From NCBI GenBank assembly GCA_017446745.1, contig JAFSQF010000003.1:1-64000 (forward strand): a stretch of 64,000 bases of DNA, written 5' to 3'. The position numbers were made by a program, and so were the translations under genes. Under the pieces are notes generated by a model, which was not told where the DNA came from, ran no database searches, and worked only from the letters and a program-made list of their open reading frames with translations. This document shows, piece by piece, positions 25,568-35,347 of the stretch. Origin of the DNA: Bacteroidales bacterium (lineage in GTDB: Bacteria > Bacteroidota > Bacteroidia > Bacteroidales > P3). Position 1 is the stretch's first letter; every line of letters begins with the position of its first letter.

Positions 25568-27067
25568 TCATCTTCTCTTCCAATAGATTGGCATAAAGAC
25601 AGCCACGAGGGCGAAGATTTCCAGGCGTCCGGCAAGCATCATCACCATCATAGTCCATTTAGCCACAGGAGACAGCAGCACGTAGTCCATACTTGCCCCG
25701 ATGCTGTGGAGCACCGGCGAAGGGCCGAGATTGCCCACATTTGCGGCAGCCATACAGAGCGCATTGGGTATGTCCAATCCACACAGTACCAGCACAAAAG
25801 CCCCAACCACAACAAAGAGAAGATAGAGGAATATAAATGAATATATCTTACTTACGTATTCCGTTTCAACCACCTGACCGCTCACCTTGACAGCCATCAC
25901 GGCACGAGGGTGAACCATACCCACGAAATAGTTGTGCACGCTGCGCGACAGGATCATCAAACGCTTAATCTTGATGCCACCTCCCGTAGAACCCGCCGAG
26001 GCCCCTATGAAAATCAGCAGAAAGGTGAGAGCCGACACCACCATAGGCCACGATTCGGGAGGAGTGGTGTAGAAGCCACACGTCGACAGCGTCGACGCCA
26101 CGTGGAAAACAGCGAACCGAAGATTGTAGGCCGTTAGTTTTCCACCATATACCGAGAAGGAGACGAAAGAGATAGCCACAGCGAGGGAAAAGATAAGGAG
26201 ATAGCGGTGCAGCTCCTCGTCGGAGCGCAGCAGCCTCCACCTGCCGGTCAGCAAGCCGTAGATGACAGCAAGGTTGACGCCAGCAAGGAACATGAAAAGA
26301 GTGATGCAGCTCATAGAGAACGTGGAGAACGAGGCCAGCCCGTCGGAATGGGTCATGAAACCTCCGGTAGAGACGGTGCTCAAAGCAGTGCACCACGAGT
26401 CGACGAAACCATTTCCGTCAAGCATCAAAAGAATGAAGAGCAGGGCTGTAAGACCGGCATAGACGGCCCACATAAGCACCACATTGCGTGCCATGTGGGG
26501 GTGCAGACGGCGTTGAAGGGTGCCGGAGAACTCCGATTCGTAAAGGCGGGCGTTGCCCTCGTTGAGGCGTCGCAATAGAGCAACAACAAAGAGTATCAGG
26601 CCAAGGCCGCCAACCCATTGCGACGTGCTGCGCCACACCAGGAGCCCCGGGGGCGTAGCGTCGAGGCGCGTCAGCACCGACGACCCCGTGGTGGTGAAGC
26701 CCGAGAACGACTCGAAAGCCGCATCGGTGAAGGTGGTGACACTGCTGGTGAAGAGGTACGGAAGAGCACCCATCAGCGGCACGGCAAGCCATATCACCGC
26801 CGTAATCCAGAAACTGCCACGCGCATCGATGGCATAGTTCGAGCCCTCGCCGAGGAAGTTGCGCAGCAGCAGGCCCACCATAAACATCAGCAGAGCCGAC
26901 AAGCCAAGGCCGAACTGCGCCCCGTCGGAATAGTGGAGCGACACAGCAACGGGAAGCACCATAGAGACCGACATGATGACGAGCAGCATGCCCAACAGCC
27001 GAGCCACGAGGCGGAAGTTGAATTGCGATTTAAAAAAAGAGAATTGAAAAAAATTATCGCGCTGCAT
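25568..27067 (-). CDS. TrkH-family potassium uptake protein (first copy)
   Basis: This inner-membrane K+ (or Na+/K+) transporter subunit has 499 residues and starts at the ATG at 27067. Selectivity-loop segments are FSGFTTTGSS, LSTVSTGGFM, LSTCGFY and AANVGNLGPS. The second-last differs from the usual TTTG/STGG form, which may alter ion selectivity. It lies 47 bp after trkA and before a second trkH, so the two channels probably share the TrkA regulator. Confidence 0.92.
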   Translation of the reverse strand: MQRDNFFQFSFFKSQFNFRLVARLLGMLLVIMSVSMVLPVAVSLHYSDGAQFGLGLSALLMFMVGLLLRNFLGEGSNYAIDARGSFWITAVIWLAVPLMGALPYLFTSSVTTFTDAAFESFSGFTTTGSSVLTRLDATPPGLLVWRSTSQWVGGLGLILFVVALLRRLNEGNARLYESEFSGTLQRRLHPHMARNVVLMWAVYAGLTALLFILLMLDGNGFVDSWCTALSTVSTGGFMTHSDGLASFSTFSMSCITLFMFLAGVNLAVIYGLLTGRWRLLRSDEELHRYLLIFSLAVAISFVSFSVYGGKLTAYNLRFAVFHVASTLSTCGFYTTPPESWPMVVSALTFLLIFIGASAGSTGGGIKIKRLMILSRSVHNYFVGMVHPRAVMAVKVSGQVVETEYVSKIYSFIFLYLLFVVVGAFVLVLCGLDIPNALCMAAANVGNLGPSPVLHSIGASMDYVLLSPVAKWTMMVMMLAGRLEIFALVAVFMPIYWKRR

Positions 27068-27114
27068 GATAAACTCCCCAACAAATTTTCACCCTTTGTC
27101 TTTTATCTCTACTT

Positions 27115-28458
27115 TCAATTGAAGAGTTTCGCCACCTTGTCCATTATGTTGGGCAGAGCGAAGACCACCACCTTGTCTTTTTCGCGCAGCTGGGTGTCGC
27201 GAGTGGGCAGAAGTGTCTCCCGTCCCCGGATGATGCCGCCTATCGTGGCCTGGCCTTCCGGCAGACGAAGCTCGCCGATGGTCATCCTCGTGGCGGTGGC
27301 GTGCTTGCCGACAACAAACTCAATCAACTCAGCATTAGTGCCGCTGAGCCATTTGCTGCTCACGGCATCGCCTTTCACTATGAAGCGGGCTATGTAGCTG
27401 GCAGTGATAAGCTTTTTGTTGATGATGGTGTCGATGCCTATATCCTGCGAGATATTGATGAAACCAGTATTCTCGACCAGGGCAATCGTCTTCCTTATAC
27501 CGTAGCGGCGGGCGTGGAGGCAGGTAAGGACATTGGTCTCCGACGAGTCGGTGACGGCAATGAAAGCATCATTGTCTTCCAGCCCCTCCTCTTTCAAGAT
27601 TTCTATATCTGTGGCGTCGCCATTAATTATCAATGTGTTTGAAAGCACCGCGCTGAGGTCCTTGCAGCGTTTGCGGTTGCTTTCTATGAGGGTGATGTGT
27701 TTCTGGTCTTCGAGGGTAAGGGCTGCATAACGTCCTATGCGGCCCCCGCCGGCAATCATCACATTGCGGATATTGATGTCGGCGGCCCCAGCCAGACTTT
27801 TCACCGAATCCATCTGGTTGGCCTTGCTGATGATGTAGGCCAGGTCGCCGGCTTCGAAGACGGTGTCGGAATGCGGTATGATGGTCTCGCCATGCCGCAA
27901 GATGGCCACGATGCGAGCATGGAGCGAGGAATAGATCTGGCTGAGCTCTTTGACCGAGCGTCCCACAACGGGCGACAGGGCTTCGAGGCGTATGAGGTAC
28001 ATCGTCAGGAGGCCTCCGCTGAAGTCGAAAAACTCGGTGGCCACCGTATGGTTCAAGAGGTTGGTGATCTCCTTGGCGGCGATGCGTTCGGGGCACACCA
28101 TCTCGTCGACGCCAAGGTCACGGAACATCTCGCGGTGTTTGGGCGAGAGCAGTTCGGCATTGGAGATGCGCGCCACAGTCTTCTTGGCCTTCAACTTCTT
28201 GGCGAGGATGCAGGTGACAAGATTAATCGACTCGTCGTGAAGCACAGCAAGAAAGAGGTCGCAGTCCTGCACGTTGGCTTCCTGAAGCACGCGGGGCGAC
28301 GTGGAATCGCCCACAATGGTGAGGAGGTCGGTCTCGCGCTCCAAACGTCCCAACAACTCGGAATGAGGGTCTACAACCGTGATATTGTAGTCCAGTTGGG
28401 TCAACGACTTCGCCAAATAGAAGCCCACCTCTCCGTCACCAGAAATTATTATGTTCAA
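27115..28458 (-). CDS. trkA: TrkA, regulatory subunit of potassium uptake
   Basis: This cytoplasmic regulator binds NAD(H)/ATP and gates TrkH. It has 447 residues in two tandem RCK (TrkA-N plus TrkA-C) units. The first nucleotide site is IIISGDGEVGFYLAKSL at the N-terminus and the second is VMIAGGGRIGRYAALTL in the middle. It is the first trk gene, 53 bp downstream of the UpxY/NusG-like gene on the same strand. Confidence 0.95.
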   Translation of the reverse strand: MNIIISGDGEVGFYLAKSLTQLDYNITVVDPHSELLGRLERETDLLTIVGDSTSPRVLQEANVQDCDLFLAVLHDESINLVTCILAKKLKAKKTVARISNAELLSPKHREMFRDLGVDEMVCPERIAAKEITNLLNHTVATEFFDFSGGLLTMYLIRLEALSPVVGRSVKELSQIYSSLHARIVAILRHGETIIPHSDTVFEAGDLAYIISKANQMDSVKSLAGAADINIRNVMIAGGGRIGRYAALTLEDQKHITLIESNRKRCKDLSAVLSNTLIINGDATDIEILKEEGLEDNDAFIAVTDSSETNVLTCLHARRYGIRKTIALVENTGFINISQDIGIDTIINKKLITASYIARFIVKGDAVSSKWLSGTNAELIEFVVGKHATATRMTIGELRLPEGQATIGGIIRGRETLLPTRDTQLREKDKVVVFALPNIMDKVAKLFN

Positions 28459-28511
28459 TGTATATCTATATTTAGGCGTTATAAAAAATCCTATTGTTCA
28501 GCACAGTAGTC

Positions 28512-29063
28512 TTAAAAGAAATACTCTTTGGTTGGTTTTTCCGGCTCATTATTGTCGTCGATAGCCTCAAGCAAATCCTGGTCGACATACAAAATCATGG
28601 CCATACTTATGCCCGTAATCTCGACGGCAAAATTGCCATCCTCGCAGTCGCTCACCAGCACCCCCTCCTTACCGGCAAGGCTGCCGCTATGGATGCGCAC
28701 CCTCTTGCCGCGATGAAGCATCTCGCTGGAGCGCACCTGCATATCCACTTCCGCGGCAAGGAAGTCCTTCATCACCTGTATCTCGTTTTCCGGGATGACG
28801 GCGACGTCGCCGCGGAACTTGATCAGATGCGATATGCCTTGGACACCACAAATCGGCACCTGCTGATATTTAGTGATTTTAGCGAAAATATAGGACTTCA
28901 GCAGAGGCGTTTCCACCCACTTCTTGCGGTCGCTCCATTCGTGCAACTCGCGACGCAAGGGAAGGTAGGCCTCAAAACCTGCTTCACGCAAATTCAGCTC
29001 AACACGCTTCTCGGCACGGGGATTGGTATACAAAGCAACCCATTGGGGCTCAACAGTTAACAT
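28512..29063 (-). CDS. UpxY-like NusG-family transcription antiterminator
   Basis: This 183-residue NusG-paralogue has an NGN domain (WVALYTNPRAEKRVELNL; LKSYIFAKI) and a C-terminal KOW-like part (GKRVRIHSGSLAGKEGVL). UpxY proteins in Bacteroides promote elongation through the long leaders of the capsule operons that they head. Here the next genes downstream are trkA and two trkH genes, not polysaccharide genes. I chose the ATG at 29063: the promoter -7 box is at 29103-29110, so the ATG at 29105 would lie upstream of transcription. It ends with an acidic, non-family tail. Confidence 0.85.
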   Translation of the reverse strand: MLTVEPQWVALYTNPRAEKRVELNLREAGFEAYLPLRRELHEWSDRKKWVETPLLKSYIFAKITKYQQVPICGVQGISHLIKFRGDVAVIPENEIQVMKDFLAAEVDMQVRSSEMLHRGKRVRIHSGSLAGKEGVLVSDCEDGNFAVEITGISMAMILYVDQDLLEAIDDNNEPEKPTKEYFF

Positions 29064-29102
29064 AACACTATCTTGCTTATTATTGTCAAAAAAGAGAAAT
29101 TG

Positions 29103-29110
29103 CAAAATTA
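29103..29110 (-). promoter_or_regulatory. -7 box for the UpxY-trk unit
   Basis: The leftward TAATTTTG fits TAnnTTTG and is about 40 nt from the chosen ATG at 29063. No clear -33 element is seen. Confidence 0.5.
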
Positions 29111-29232
29111 CAAAAAGAATTAATAATACAATAAAAAAAATAAATCACGTTATTGTGGTAGTGTGTCGGCTTGCCATAGACCGGCGGGCTCCACACACTT
29201 ATACTCAAACACACACATCCCACAATCAAGCC

Positions 29233-29991
29233 ATGAACGCCATAGACCTTCTAATGAACCACCGCAGCATCCGGCGCTTCCAGAGCAAGCCCATCGAGGC
29301 CGACAAGATGGAACGCATCCTCAACTGCGGCATGCGAGCCTCCAATACAGGCAACATGCAAATCTACAGCATTATCCTCACCCAGCAGCCCGACAATGTG
29401 GCGGCGCTCTCCAAACTGCATTTCGGACAGGGGAGCACGGCGCCGGCTTTCCTCACCGTCTGTGTCGACGTCAACCGCTACCATCACTGGTGCCGGCTGC
29501 GCGGATGCGACGAGCCCTACGACAACTTCCTGTGGCTAATGTCGGGCACCGTCGATGCCTCGCTGGCAGCCCAGAACATCTGCGTTGCCGCCGAAGCAGA
29601 GGGGCTGGGCTTCTGCTATCTTGGCACGGTGATGTACAACACCCGCGCCATTGCCGACCTCCTGCAACTGCCCAAGGGCGTGGTGCCCGTGGTAACGCTA
29701 TGCATGGGCTATCCCGCTGAAGAGGCCTCACTTAGCGAGCGTCTGCCGCTCGAAGGGGTAGTGCACCAGGAGCATTACCACGACTACAGCGACGACGACA
29801 TCGACCGCGTGCACCGCCAGCGCGAAGAGTTCCCCTTCAACCAAGAGATGGTGCGCCAGAACGGCACACGCAACCTGACAGAAATCTTCACCAAAATACG
29901 CTACCCTAAAAAAGATAACGTAGCCATTTCCAAAGCATTACTCGAATTTGTAGAACAAGCCGGGATGATGAACAACGAAGAAAAAAGTTAA
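29233..29991 (+). CDS. Nitroreductase-family flavoprotein
   Basis: An FMN-dependent NAD(P)H oxidoreductase, 252 residues, with the family start (LLMNHRSIRRF; Arg residues contact FMN phosphate), then GMRASNTGNMQ and GLGFCYLGTV. The C-terminal extension of ~60 residues (HYHDYSDDDIDRVHRQRE) resembles the NfsA/FRP subgroup. The substrate is unknown. It is divergent from the UpxY-trk unit. Confidence 0.88.
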   Translation: MNAIDLLMNHRSIRRFQSKPIEADKMERILNCGMRASNTGNMQIYSIILTQQPDNVAALSKLHFGQGSTAPAFLTVCVDVNRYHHWCRLRGCDEPYDNFLWLMSGTVDASLAAQNICVAAEAEGLGFCYLGTVMYNTRAIADLLQLPKGVVPVVTLCMGYPAEEASLSERLPLEGVVHQEHYHDYSDDDIDRVHRQREEFPFNQEMVRQNGTRNLTEIFTKIRYPKKDNVAISKALLEFVEQAGMMNNEEKS

Positions 29992-30006
29992 ATATTCTAA
30001 TCATGC

Positions 30007-30038
30007 TTGCACAATATTGAATATTTTGACTATTTTTG
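30007..30038 (+). promoter_or_regulatory. Promoter of the T9SS cargo gene
   Basis: A TTG (-33) at 30007-30009 and a TATTTTTG (-7) at 30031-30038, 21 nt apart, precede the ATG at 30118 by ~80 nt. Confidence 0.65.
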
Positions 30039-30117
30039 CATCATAATTGGACGTAAAAAAAAACATTAATTAAAGCCGAAGAGCCTGATGGTCAATAACA
30101 AGGCACATTTTTACATT

Positions 30118-32517
30118 ATGAAAAAAATATTATTAGTCGCTATGACTCTCGTTCTGGGGACGTCCGTCTTTGCCCAGGGCGTGAAGAAGAGTCCCAACGG
30201 CCGCTGCCTGAAGCCCAACAGCTTCGTGGCACAGAATTCTTTCAACCGCACCGGTGCAAAGGACGCCATGCCAGAATGGAATCCTATTGGAAGCTACACC
30301 ACCTACACCGACTTCAATGGTAACACCATCAACTGGGGTGATACCATGCTGGCAGGCAAGTACCTCATCATCGACTTCTCCGCCACCTGGTGCAGCTGGT
30401 GCTGGGTTATGCACACCAACAGCATTTTGGAGAACATCCAGAGTGTTATGGGCGATTCGGTCAGCGTCTACTGGGTTGAGGCCGACCCGAGTACCGGTTC
30501 CACGGGTATCACTGCCGCGGGCGGTGCTGACGGTTCTCAGGGCGACTGGACCAACGGCGGTACCGTGCCCTATCCCATCATCGACGACTATACCGCCGCC
30601 GACATCATTGGCGGTAACAATAACATAGCCGGCTTCCCCACCGTTGTCCTCGTGACCCCGAGCGGCTACTGGTGCGACATGTATGGCACCGACTGGGGCT
30701 TCGGCCCTTATGATGCCACCGAGGCCGTCGCTGCCGTCTCAGCAGCCATCAACAACAGCCCCCAGCCCAACGCGGCACCCCTGGTAACCCTCAACGGCTA
30801 CAGCATGGGTGTTGCCGATGTCGACATCACCTTCAGTGCTTCGGTCATCAGTGTCGACCCCATCGCCTCCTACACCTGGGATGTTGACAACGGCTCCATC
30901 TCCAGCCAGAACGATGGCGTCATCACCGTCCAGTGGAACGAGACCGGCGAAAAGACCGTTAGCCTCACCGTCACCAACACCGGTTCCGACGGCCAGCAGC
31001 GCAGCACCACGGTGAGCCACCAAATCACCATCCGCGAGCCCTGGAACTGGGGCGATGAGATGAGCTACTGCGAGGATGGTGCTTACACCAGTAGCATCGG
31101 CTTAGGCGGCAACGGCGATATCACCTGGGGCATCTACATCCCCGAGAACTACATGGCCGGTCGCGAATACCTGCAGAACGTGAAAGCCTACATCTCCAAC
31201 CCCGGAGCATACGATGTCTATGCCTACGAAGGCACCATCGAAGGCCCCACCACGCTCAAATACAACCACAACTACAACGTCACCGAAAGTGGCGACTGGT
31301 ATACTTTCCCCGTTTATGAGCCTATTGTGCTCGACGACACCAAAGGCCTTTGGATAATCCTGCACACTAATGGTGTCAACTATCCCGCCTCCTACACTGA
31401 ATTTGTAGGCGACATGAACGGCAGCTGGATTAACTTCCAAGGCACATGGACATCTATTCAGGAGCTCTCCGACCAGCTTAACCCCACCTGGATGATTAAA
31501 GCCACCACCGGCAGCAGCTACGTGCTTGCCTGCGCCATCAGTGGCCCCACCTCGGGCGAAATAAGCGAAAGCTTCACTTTCACTGCCGAAGGTCCTGCCG
31601 CAGCCACCTACAACTGGACCTTCGAAGGTGCCACACCTGCCACCGCCACCGGTACATCGGCCACCGTTAACTATACCACCGGCGGTACTTTCAATATCAC
31701 CCTCAGCGCCACCCTCAACGAAGAAACAGCAACAGCATCATCTCAGATTACCATCGTCGACTGCTCAGCACCTTCCCAACTACCTTACTCCATCGGTTTC
31801 GAAGCCACCGAATCCCTTTCATGCGCACTGGACTATGACTATGACGAAGACGGATACGCCTGGATGCTTGGCAGCTCTGTGTTCAGCAACCCCATCGCCC
31901 GCTCTGGCATCGATGCTTTGGGTTCGGCATCATTCATCAACGGCATTGGAGTACTGACACCCGACAACTGGTTTGTACTCCCCAGAGTCCACATCCCTGC
32001 CAACGATGCCAACATCGAATGGTACGATTACGCTGCCGACCAAAATTATCCTGGCGATTACTATGCCGTCTATGTCTCCACTGGCAATAATGTGTCGGAC
32101 TTCACCACGATGATTTGGGAAGGCACCAATTCCGGCACCTCCTCCTGGGTGAAGCATATTGCCAACATCACCGGCTTCGCCAATCAAGATGTCTACATTG
32201 CATTCCGTCACTACAACAGCAACGATATCTATTGGTTGTTTATTGACGATATCACGGTTTCCGCCGGTCTCTCTGCAAACGCCGCCATCGACGGTGTCAA
32301 CGAGGCCAACGTGTCTCTCTTCCCCAACCCCACCAGCAACATGGTTAACGTGCAGGCCGAGGGCCTGAAGAGCGTCCAGGTTTACGACATGAGCGGCCGC
32401 GTGGTACTGAACAGCACCAACAGCAGCATCGACATGAGCCAGATGGCCAACGGCGTTTACATGTTCCGCGTCAGCACCGAGAATGGTGTCAGCACCCTTA
32501 AGGTTGTCAAGAAGTAA
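30118..32517 (+). CDS. Thioredoxin-like multidomain T9SS cargo protein
   Basis: This exported protein of 799 residues has a signal peptide ending near VFAQ (20). A thioredoxin-like domain with a C-x2-C site (ATWCSWCWVMH, Cys92 and Cys95) is followed by a PKD-like domain (ITVQWNETGEKTVSLTV), a central domain of ~150 residues, another Ig/PKD-like segment and a cleaved-adhesin/MAM-like jelly-roll (DNWFVLPRVHIP; DDITVSAGL). It ends with a type IX sorting domain (SLFPNPTSN, VYDMSGRVV, GVYMFRVST) and the usual basic end KVVKK. It is probably anchored at or released from the surface, where it could act on disulfides. It starts at the ATG at 30118; upstream in-frame codons add no signal-like sequence. 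Confidence 0.88.
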   Translation: MKKILLVAMTLVLGTSVFAQGVKKSPNGRCLKPNSFVAQNSFNRTGAKDAMPEWNPIGSYTTYTDFNGNTINWGDTMLAGKYLIIDFSATWCSWCWVMHTNSILENIQSVMGDSVSVYWVEADPSTGSTGITAAGGADGSQGDWTNGGTVPYPIIDDYTAADIIGGNNNIAGFPTVVLVTPSGYWCDMYGTDWGFGPYDATEAVAAVSAAINNSPQPNAAPLVTLNGYSMGVADVDITFSASVISVDPIASYTWDVDNGSISSQNDGVITVQWNETGEKTVSLTVTNTGSDGQQRSTTVSHQITIREPWNWGDEMSYCEDGAYTSSIGLGGNGDITWGIYIPENYMAGREYLQNVKAYISNPGAYDVYAYEGTIEGPTTLKYNHNYNVTESGDWYTFPVYEPIVLDDTKGLWIILHTNGVNYPASYTEFVGDMNGSWINFQGTWTSIQELSDQLNPTWMIKATTGSSYVLACAISGPTSGEISESFTFTAEGPAAATYNWTFEGATPATATGTSATVNYTTGGTFNITLSATLNEETATASSQITIVDCSAPSQLPYSIGFEATESLSCALDYDYDEDGYAWMLGSSVFSNPIARSGIDALGSASFINGIGVLTPDNWFVLPRVHIPANDANIEWYDYAADQNYPGDYYAVYVSTGNNVSDFTTMIWEGTNSGTSSWVKHIANITGFANQDVYIAFRHYNSNDIYWLFIDDITVSAGLSANAAIDGVNEANVSLFPNPTSNMVNVQAEGLKSVQVYDMSGRVVLNSTNSSIDMSQMANGVYMFRVSTENGVSTLKVVKK

Positions 32518-32548
32518 GGCACACCCTTGCTGAAAACAAATAAATCGA

Positions 32549-32581
32549 TAAAAGCCTCTGCGAATGCGGAGGCTTTTTTTT
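32549..32581 (+). terminator. Terminator of the T9SS cargo gene
   Basis: AAAAGCCTCTGC pairs with GCGGAGGCTTTT and is followed by a T-run, about 35 nt past the stop. Confidence 0.9.
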
Positions 32582-32599
32582 GTGGAGGCTTGAGGACAT

Positions 32600-32666
32600 C
32601 GCGGGCGGGGACGCCCACGTACCAAAAGGGACATATTCGCATCGCGGGCGAGGACGCCCACGTACC
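32600..32666 (-). repeat. Hairpin family A, two tandem copies
   Basis: Minus-strand copies at 32600-32623 and 32643-32666 have tag GGTA, arm CGTGGGCG, a TCCC or TCCT loop and arm CGCCCGCG (one G-T pair). They have the same arrangement as the pair at 11.5 kb but a different stem. Confidence 0.85.
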
Positions 32667-32690
32667 AAAAGGGACAACTGCATAGCATAA

Positions 32691-32726
32691 AAAAAAAGCC
32701 TCTTCGAGAAGGAAGAGGACTTTTCT
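32691..32726 (-). terminator. Terminator of the PepSY-like gene
   Basis: Leftward, GTCCTCTTC pairs with GAAGAGGC across a short loop and is followed by a run of T. Confidence 0.8.
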
Positions 32727-32758
32727 TAATTAACCCCAAAAAAAACAATTATGATAAC

Positions 32759-33802
32759 TTACTGAACGTCGCGTTCGTCGAGGGGCTGGGCAAGAAGGCC
32801 GGTGAACTTGCCGGTGTTGTCGAACTCCATACGGGTATATTTCAGAGTATGCCCCGAGGCTTTCTGGCTTACCACGACATAGGTGTAGGGCTTGGGTTTC
32901 TTGCCGTCCTCACCACGATACTTGGCATCGTATTCATACACCACCATCTTCTCTATTCTGTATTTCTCGCCCTTGAATTTCTCGTCGAGGTATTTCTTTA
33001 TGGCACTGGTGTAACGGTCTTTCGCCAGCACCTTGCCAGTCTTTATAAGCTTTTCCTCGCTGATGCTGTATACCGCCTCGAACTTGTTTTTCTGGTTGTT
33101 GGCATAGTAGGCCACGCATTCGCCGTTGTCGCGCTCATACCAGTCGGGGCCGGCACTGAGGCGCGTGGCGGGGTAGCGCTTGGTGAAGTTGGCAGCAATA
33201 GCCTCGGAGGGTGCGAAAGCCTCGACTTCGGGGACGTCCTCCACCGGTTTGGGGCGTTTCTTGTTCGACTTCTTGGTTTTCGAAGTCTCTTCGTCGCTCT
33301 TCACGTCGTCGGGATTGGAATGGGTATAGTAGTCTTTCTTCACCACATCGGGGTCGGGGGCAGTGCTGCGCTGGAGTTTTCCACGGGTGTCGAAAATCAT
33401 CTCGCAGTCGGCATTGCCTATACCTTTCTTCACGATGACCATACGGTAATAATTGTCGCCGCTCATCTCCTCGACATAATCGGTGCTTTTGATACGATAG
33501 CCCGGATAATTGTTGACGAAATAGGTGTTCATCATGGTGGGGCATTCCTCGAGCAGCACGGGGAACGAGCTGTACTGCCAGTCGCCGTTGGCGGTGAAGT
33601 AGCAACGTCCGTTCTGACCGTCGGTGACGAAGTCGGCAATATACTGTCCGGGAGCCTGATACCAGGTCTTAACCTTATATGATTCGTAGGTCTTCTCAAG
33701 AGTCAGCATCACCGACTTCGGGACATCGGTCTCCTTAATCTTGTTCTGAGCTGAAGCCATGAGAGCCAGAGCTATGTAGGCCGCAAGAAATATCTTTTTC
33801 AT
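32759..33802 (-). CDS. Exported PepSY-like (BLIP-type) protein
   Basis: This 347-residue exported protein has a signal peptide (ALMASAQ, cleavage near 19) and two PepSY-like units. Each has the pattern helix, 'W-Y/AGPDWYER', strand: for example VKTWYQAPGQYIADF in the N-terminal half and RLSAGPDWYERDNGECVAY in the C-terminal half. A basic, Lys-rich linker (SKTKKSNKKRPKPV) joins them. Related periplasmic proteins of Bacteroidota (PF11396) are of unknown role, possibly inhibitors. It is monocistronic, with its own terminator. Confidence 0.75.
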   Translation of the reverse strand: MKKIFLAAYIALALMASAQNKIKETDVPKSVMLTLEKTYESYKVKTWYQAPGQYIADFVTDGQNGRCYFTANGDWQYSSFPVLLEECPTMMNTYFVNNYPGYRIKSTDYVEEMSGDNYYRMVIVKKGIGNADCEMIFDTRGKLQRSTAPDPDVVKKDYYTHSNPDDVKSDEETSKTKKSNKKRPKPVEDVPEVEAFAPSEAIAANFTKRYPATRLSAGPDWYERDNGECVAYYANNQKNKFEAVYSISEEKLIKTGKVLAKDRYTSAIKKYLDEKFKGEKYRIEKMVVYEYDAKYRGEDGKKPKPYTYVVVSQKASGHTLKYTRMEFDNTGKFTGLLAQPLDERDVQ

Positions 33803-33901
33803 ATCGGGTTTATTATTTTTTCGTTTTTTTAGTTTTTGTTGAGCAAAGAATATTGCATAATGGAGTGTTAAAAGAAGTTAAGCGAAATCGGGAGTGTCGC
33901 T

Positions 33902-35194
33902 TTAGCGGAAGAGTACATCTTTGCGGTCGGGGCTCACGGAGACTGCCATAATGCGGACGCCGGAGCGTTTCTCGATGGCCTCGAGATACTGAAGGAGCTG
34001 CACGGGGAGCTCGTCGTAGGAGCGTGCCGACGAGAGCGACTGTTTCCAACCGGGGAAAGAGAGCAGGTTGGGGCGTATCTCGACCTCGTTGAACTCGAAG
34101 GGGATCTCGTCGGTATCCTTGTCGTTGATAACATAGCTGGTGCACATCTTAATCTCGTCGAAGCCATCCATAATGTCGGGTTTGGTGACGATGAGGTCGG
34201 TGACGCCGTTGAGCATGCAGGCATAACGCAGGGCCGGCATATCAATCCATCCGCAGCGGCGTGCGCGGCCGGTGGTGGCTCCGAATTCGTGCCCCAGTTC
34301 GCAGAGTGTGCGTCCTGTGGCATCGAACAGCTCGGTGGGGAACGGGCCGGCGCCGACGCGCGTGCAGTAGGCTTTGGTGATGCCCATCACGCGTCCGATG
34401 GCCGACGGGGCCACGCCAAGGCCGGAGCAGACACCCGCGGTGATGGTCGACGAAGAGGTGACGAAGGGATAGGAGCCAAAGTCGATGTCGAGCATCGAGC
34501 CTTGAGCGCCCTCGGCGAGGACACGCTTGCCGTCGCGGAGGCAGTTGTTGATGAAATATTCGCTGTTGATAAGCTGGAAAGTGCGCAGCGTGTCGAGCGA
34601 TTTCATCCACTTCTCCTCATATTCATCGAGGGTCATGTCACCAATGCGGAAAGCATCGACATCGAAATTCTGCATCTTGGCGATCTGGAGGTGCTGGAAC
34701 TTGAGGAGCTGATATTTCTCGCGGAAATCGAACTCCAGGATATCGCCCACACGGATGCCGGTACGGGCAATCTTGTCGGTATACGCGGGGCCGATGCCCT
34801 TAAGGGTTGAACCTATCTTGGCATTGCCCTTGGCCTGCTCGTTGGCGGCATCAAGAAGGCGATGAGTGGGGAGGATGAGGTGTGCCTTCTTCGAGATGAA
34901 GAGGTTATGCGTGGGTTCTACATCCTTCTTGCGCAGAGCCTCCACCTCGTCGTTGAAGATTGCAGGCTCTATAAGCACACCGTTGCCTATAACATTGATT
35001 TTCTCTTTATGGAAGATTCCCGAAGGGATGATGTGCAGGACATGCTTAATGCCGTTGAACTCAAGGGTATGGCCGGCATTGGGGCCGCCCTGGAAGCGGG
35101 CTATGACATCGTAGTTGGGGGTGAGCACATCGACTATTTTTCCTTTGCCTTCGTCGCCCCATTGCAGTCCAAGCAGTACGTCAACTTTACTCAT
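33902..35194 (-). CDS. purA: Adenylosuccinate synthase
   Basis: PurA joins IMP and aspartate with GTP to form adenylosuccinate, the first step to AMP. The protein starts with the family's phosphate-binding GLQWGDEGKGKIVD (residues 9-22) and FQGGPNAGHT, and contains GIGPAYTDKIAR. The length of 430 is normal. A possible -7 box (TATTTTTG) is at 35313-35320. Confidence 0.97.
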   Translation of the reverse strand: MSKVDVLLGLQWGDEGKGKIVDVLTPNYDVIARFQGGPNAGHTLEFNGIKHVLHIIPSGIFHKEKINVIGNGVLIEPAIFNDEVEALRKKDVEPTHNLFISKKAHLILPTHRLLDAANEQAKGNAKIGSTLKGIGPAYTDKIARTGIRVGDILEFDFREKYQLLKFQHLQIAKMQNFDVDAFRIGDMTLDEYEEKWMKSLDTLRTFQLINSEYFINNCLRDGKRVLAEGAQGSMLDIDFGSYPFVTSSSTITAGVCSGLGVAPSAIGRVMGITKAYCTRVGAGPFPTELFDATGRTLCELGHEFGATTGRARRCGWIDMPALRYACMLNGVTDLIVTKPDIMDGFDEIKMCTSYVINDKDTDEIPFEFNEVEIRPNLLSFPGWKQSLSSARSYDELPVQLLQYLEAIEKRSGVRIMAVSVSPDRKDVLFR

Positions 35195-35312
35195 TTCAGT
35201 ATTTTTTTAGTAGTACAGAATAAGTAGTATTACTATAGTATTTATTTATATTACAAAAAATTAACAGCGCGAAACAATCTATTTTCCGCACATTAAAAAC
35301 GGTACGAAGATA

Positions 35313-35320
35313 CAAAAATA
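35313..35320 (-). promoter_or_regulatory. Possible -7 box of purA
   Basis: Leftward TATTTTTG, ~120 nt before the ATG; no clear -33. Confidence 0.4.
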
Positions 35321-35347
35321 TTTTGAATCAGCGAAAAGAATGTTTTT

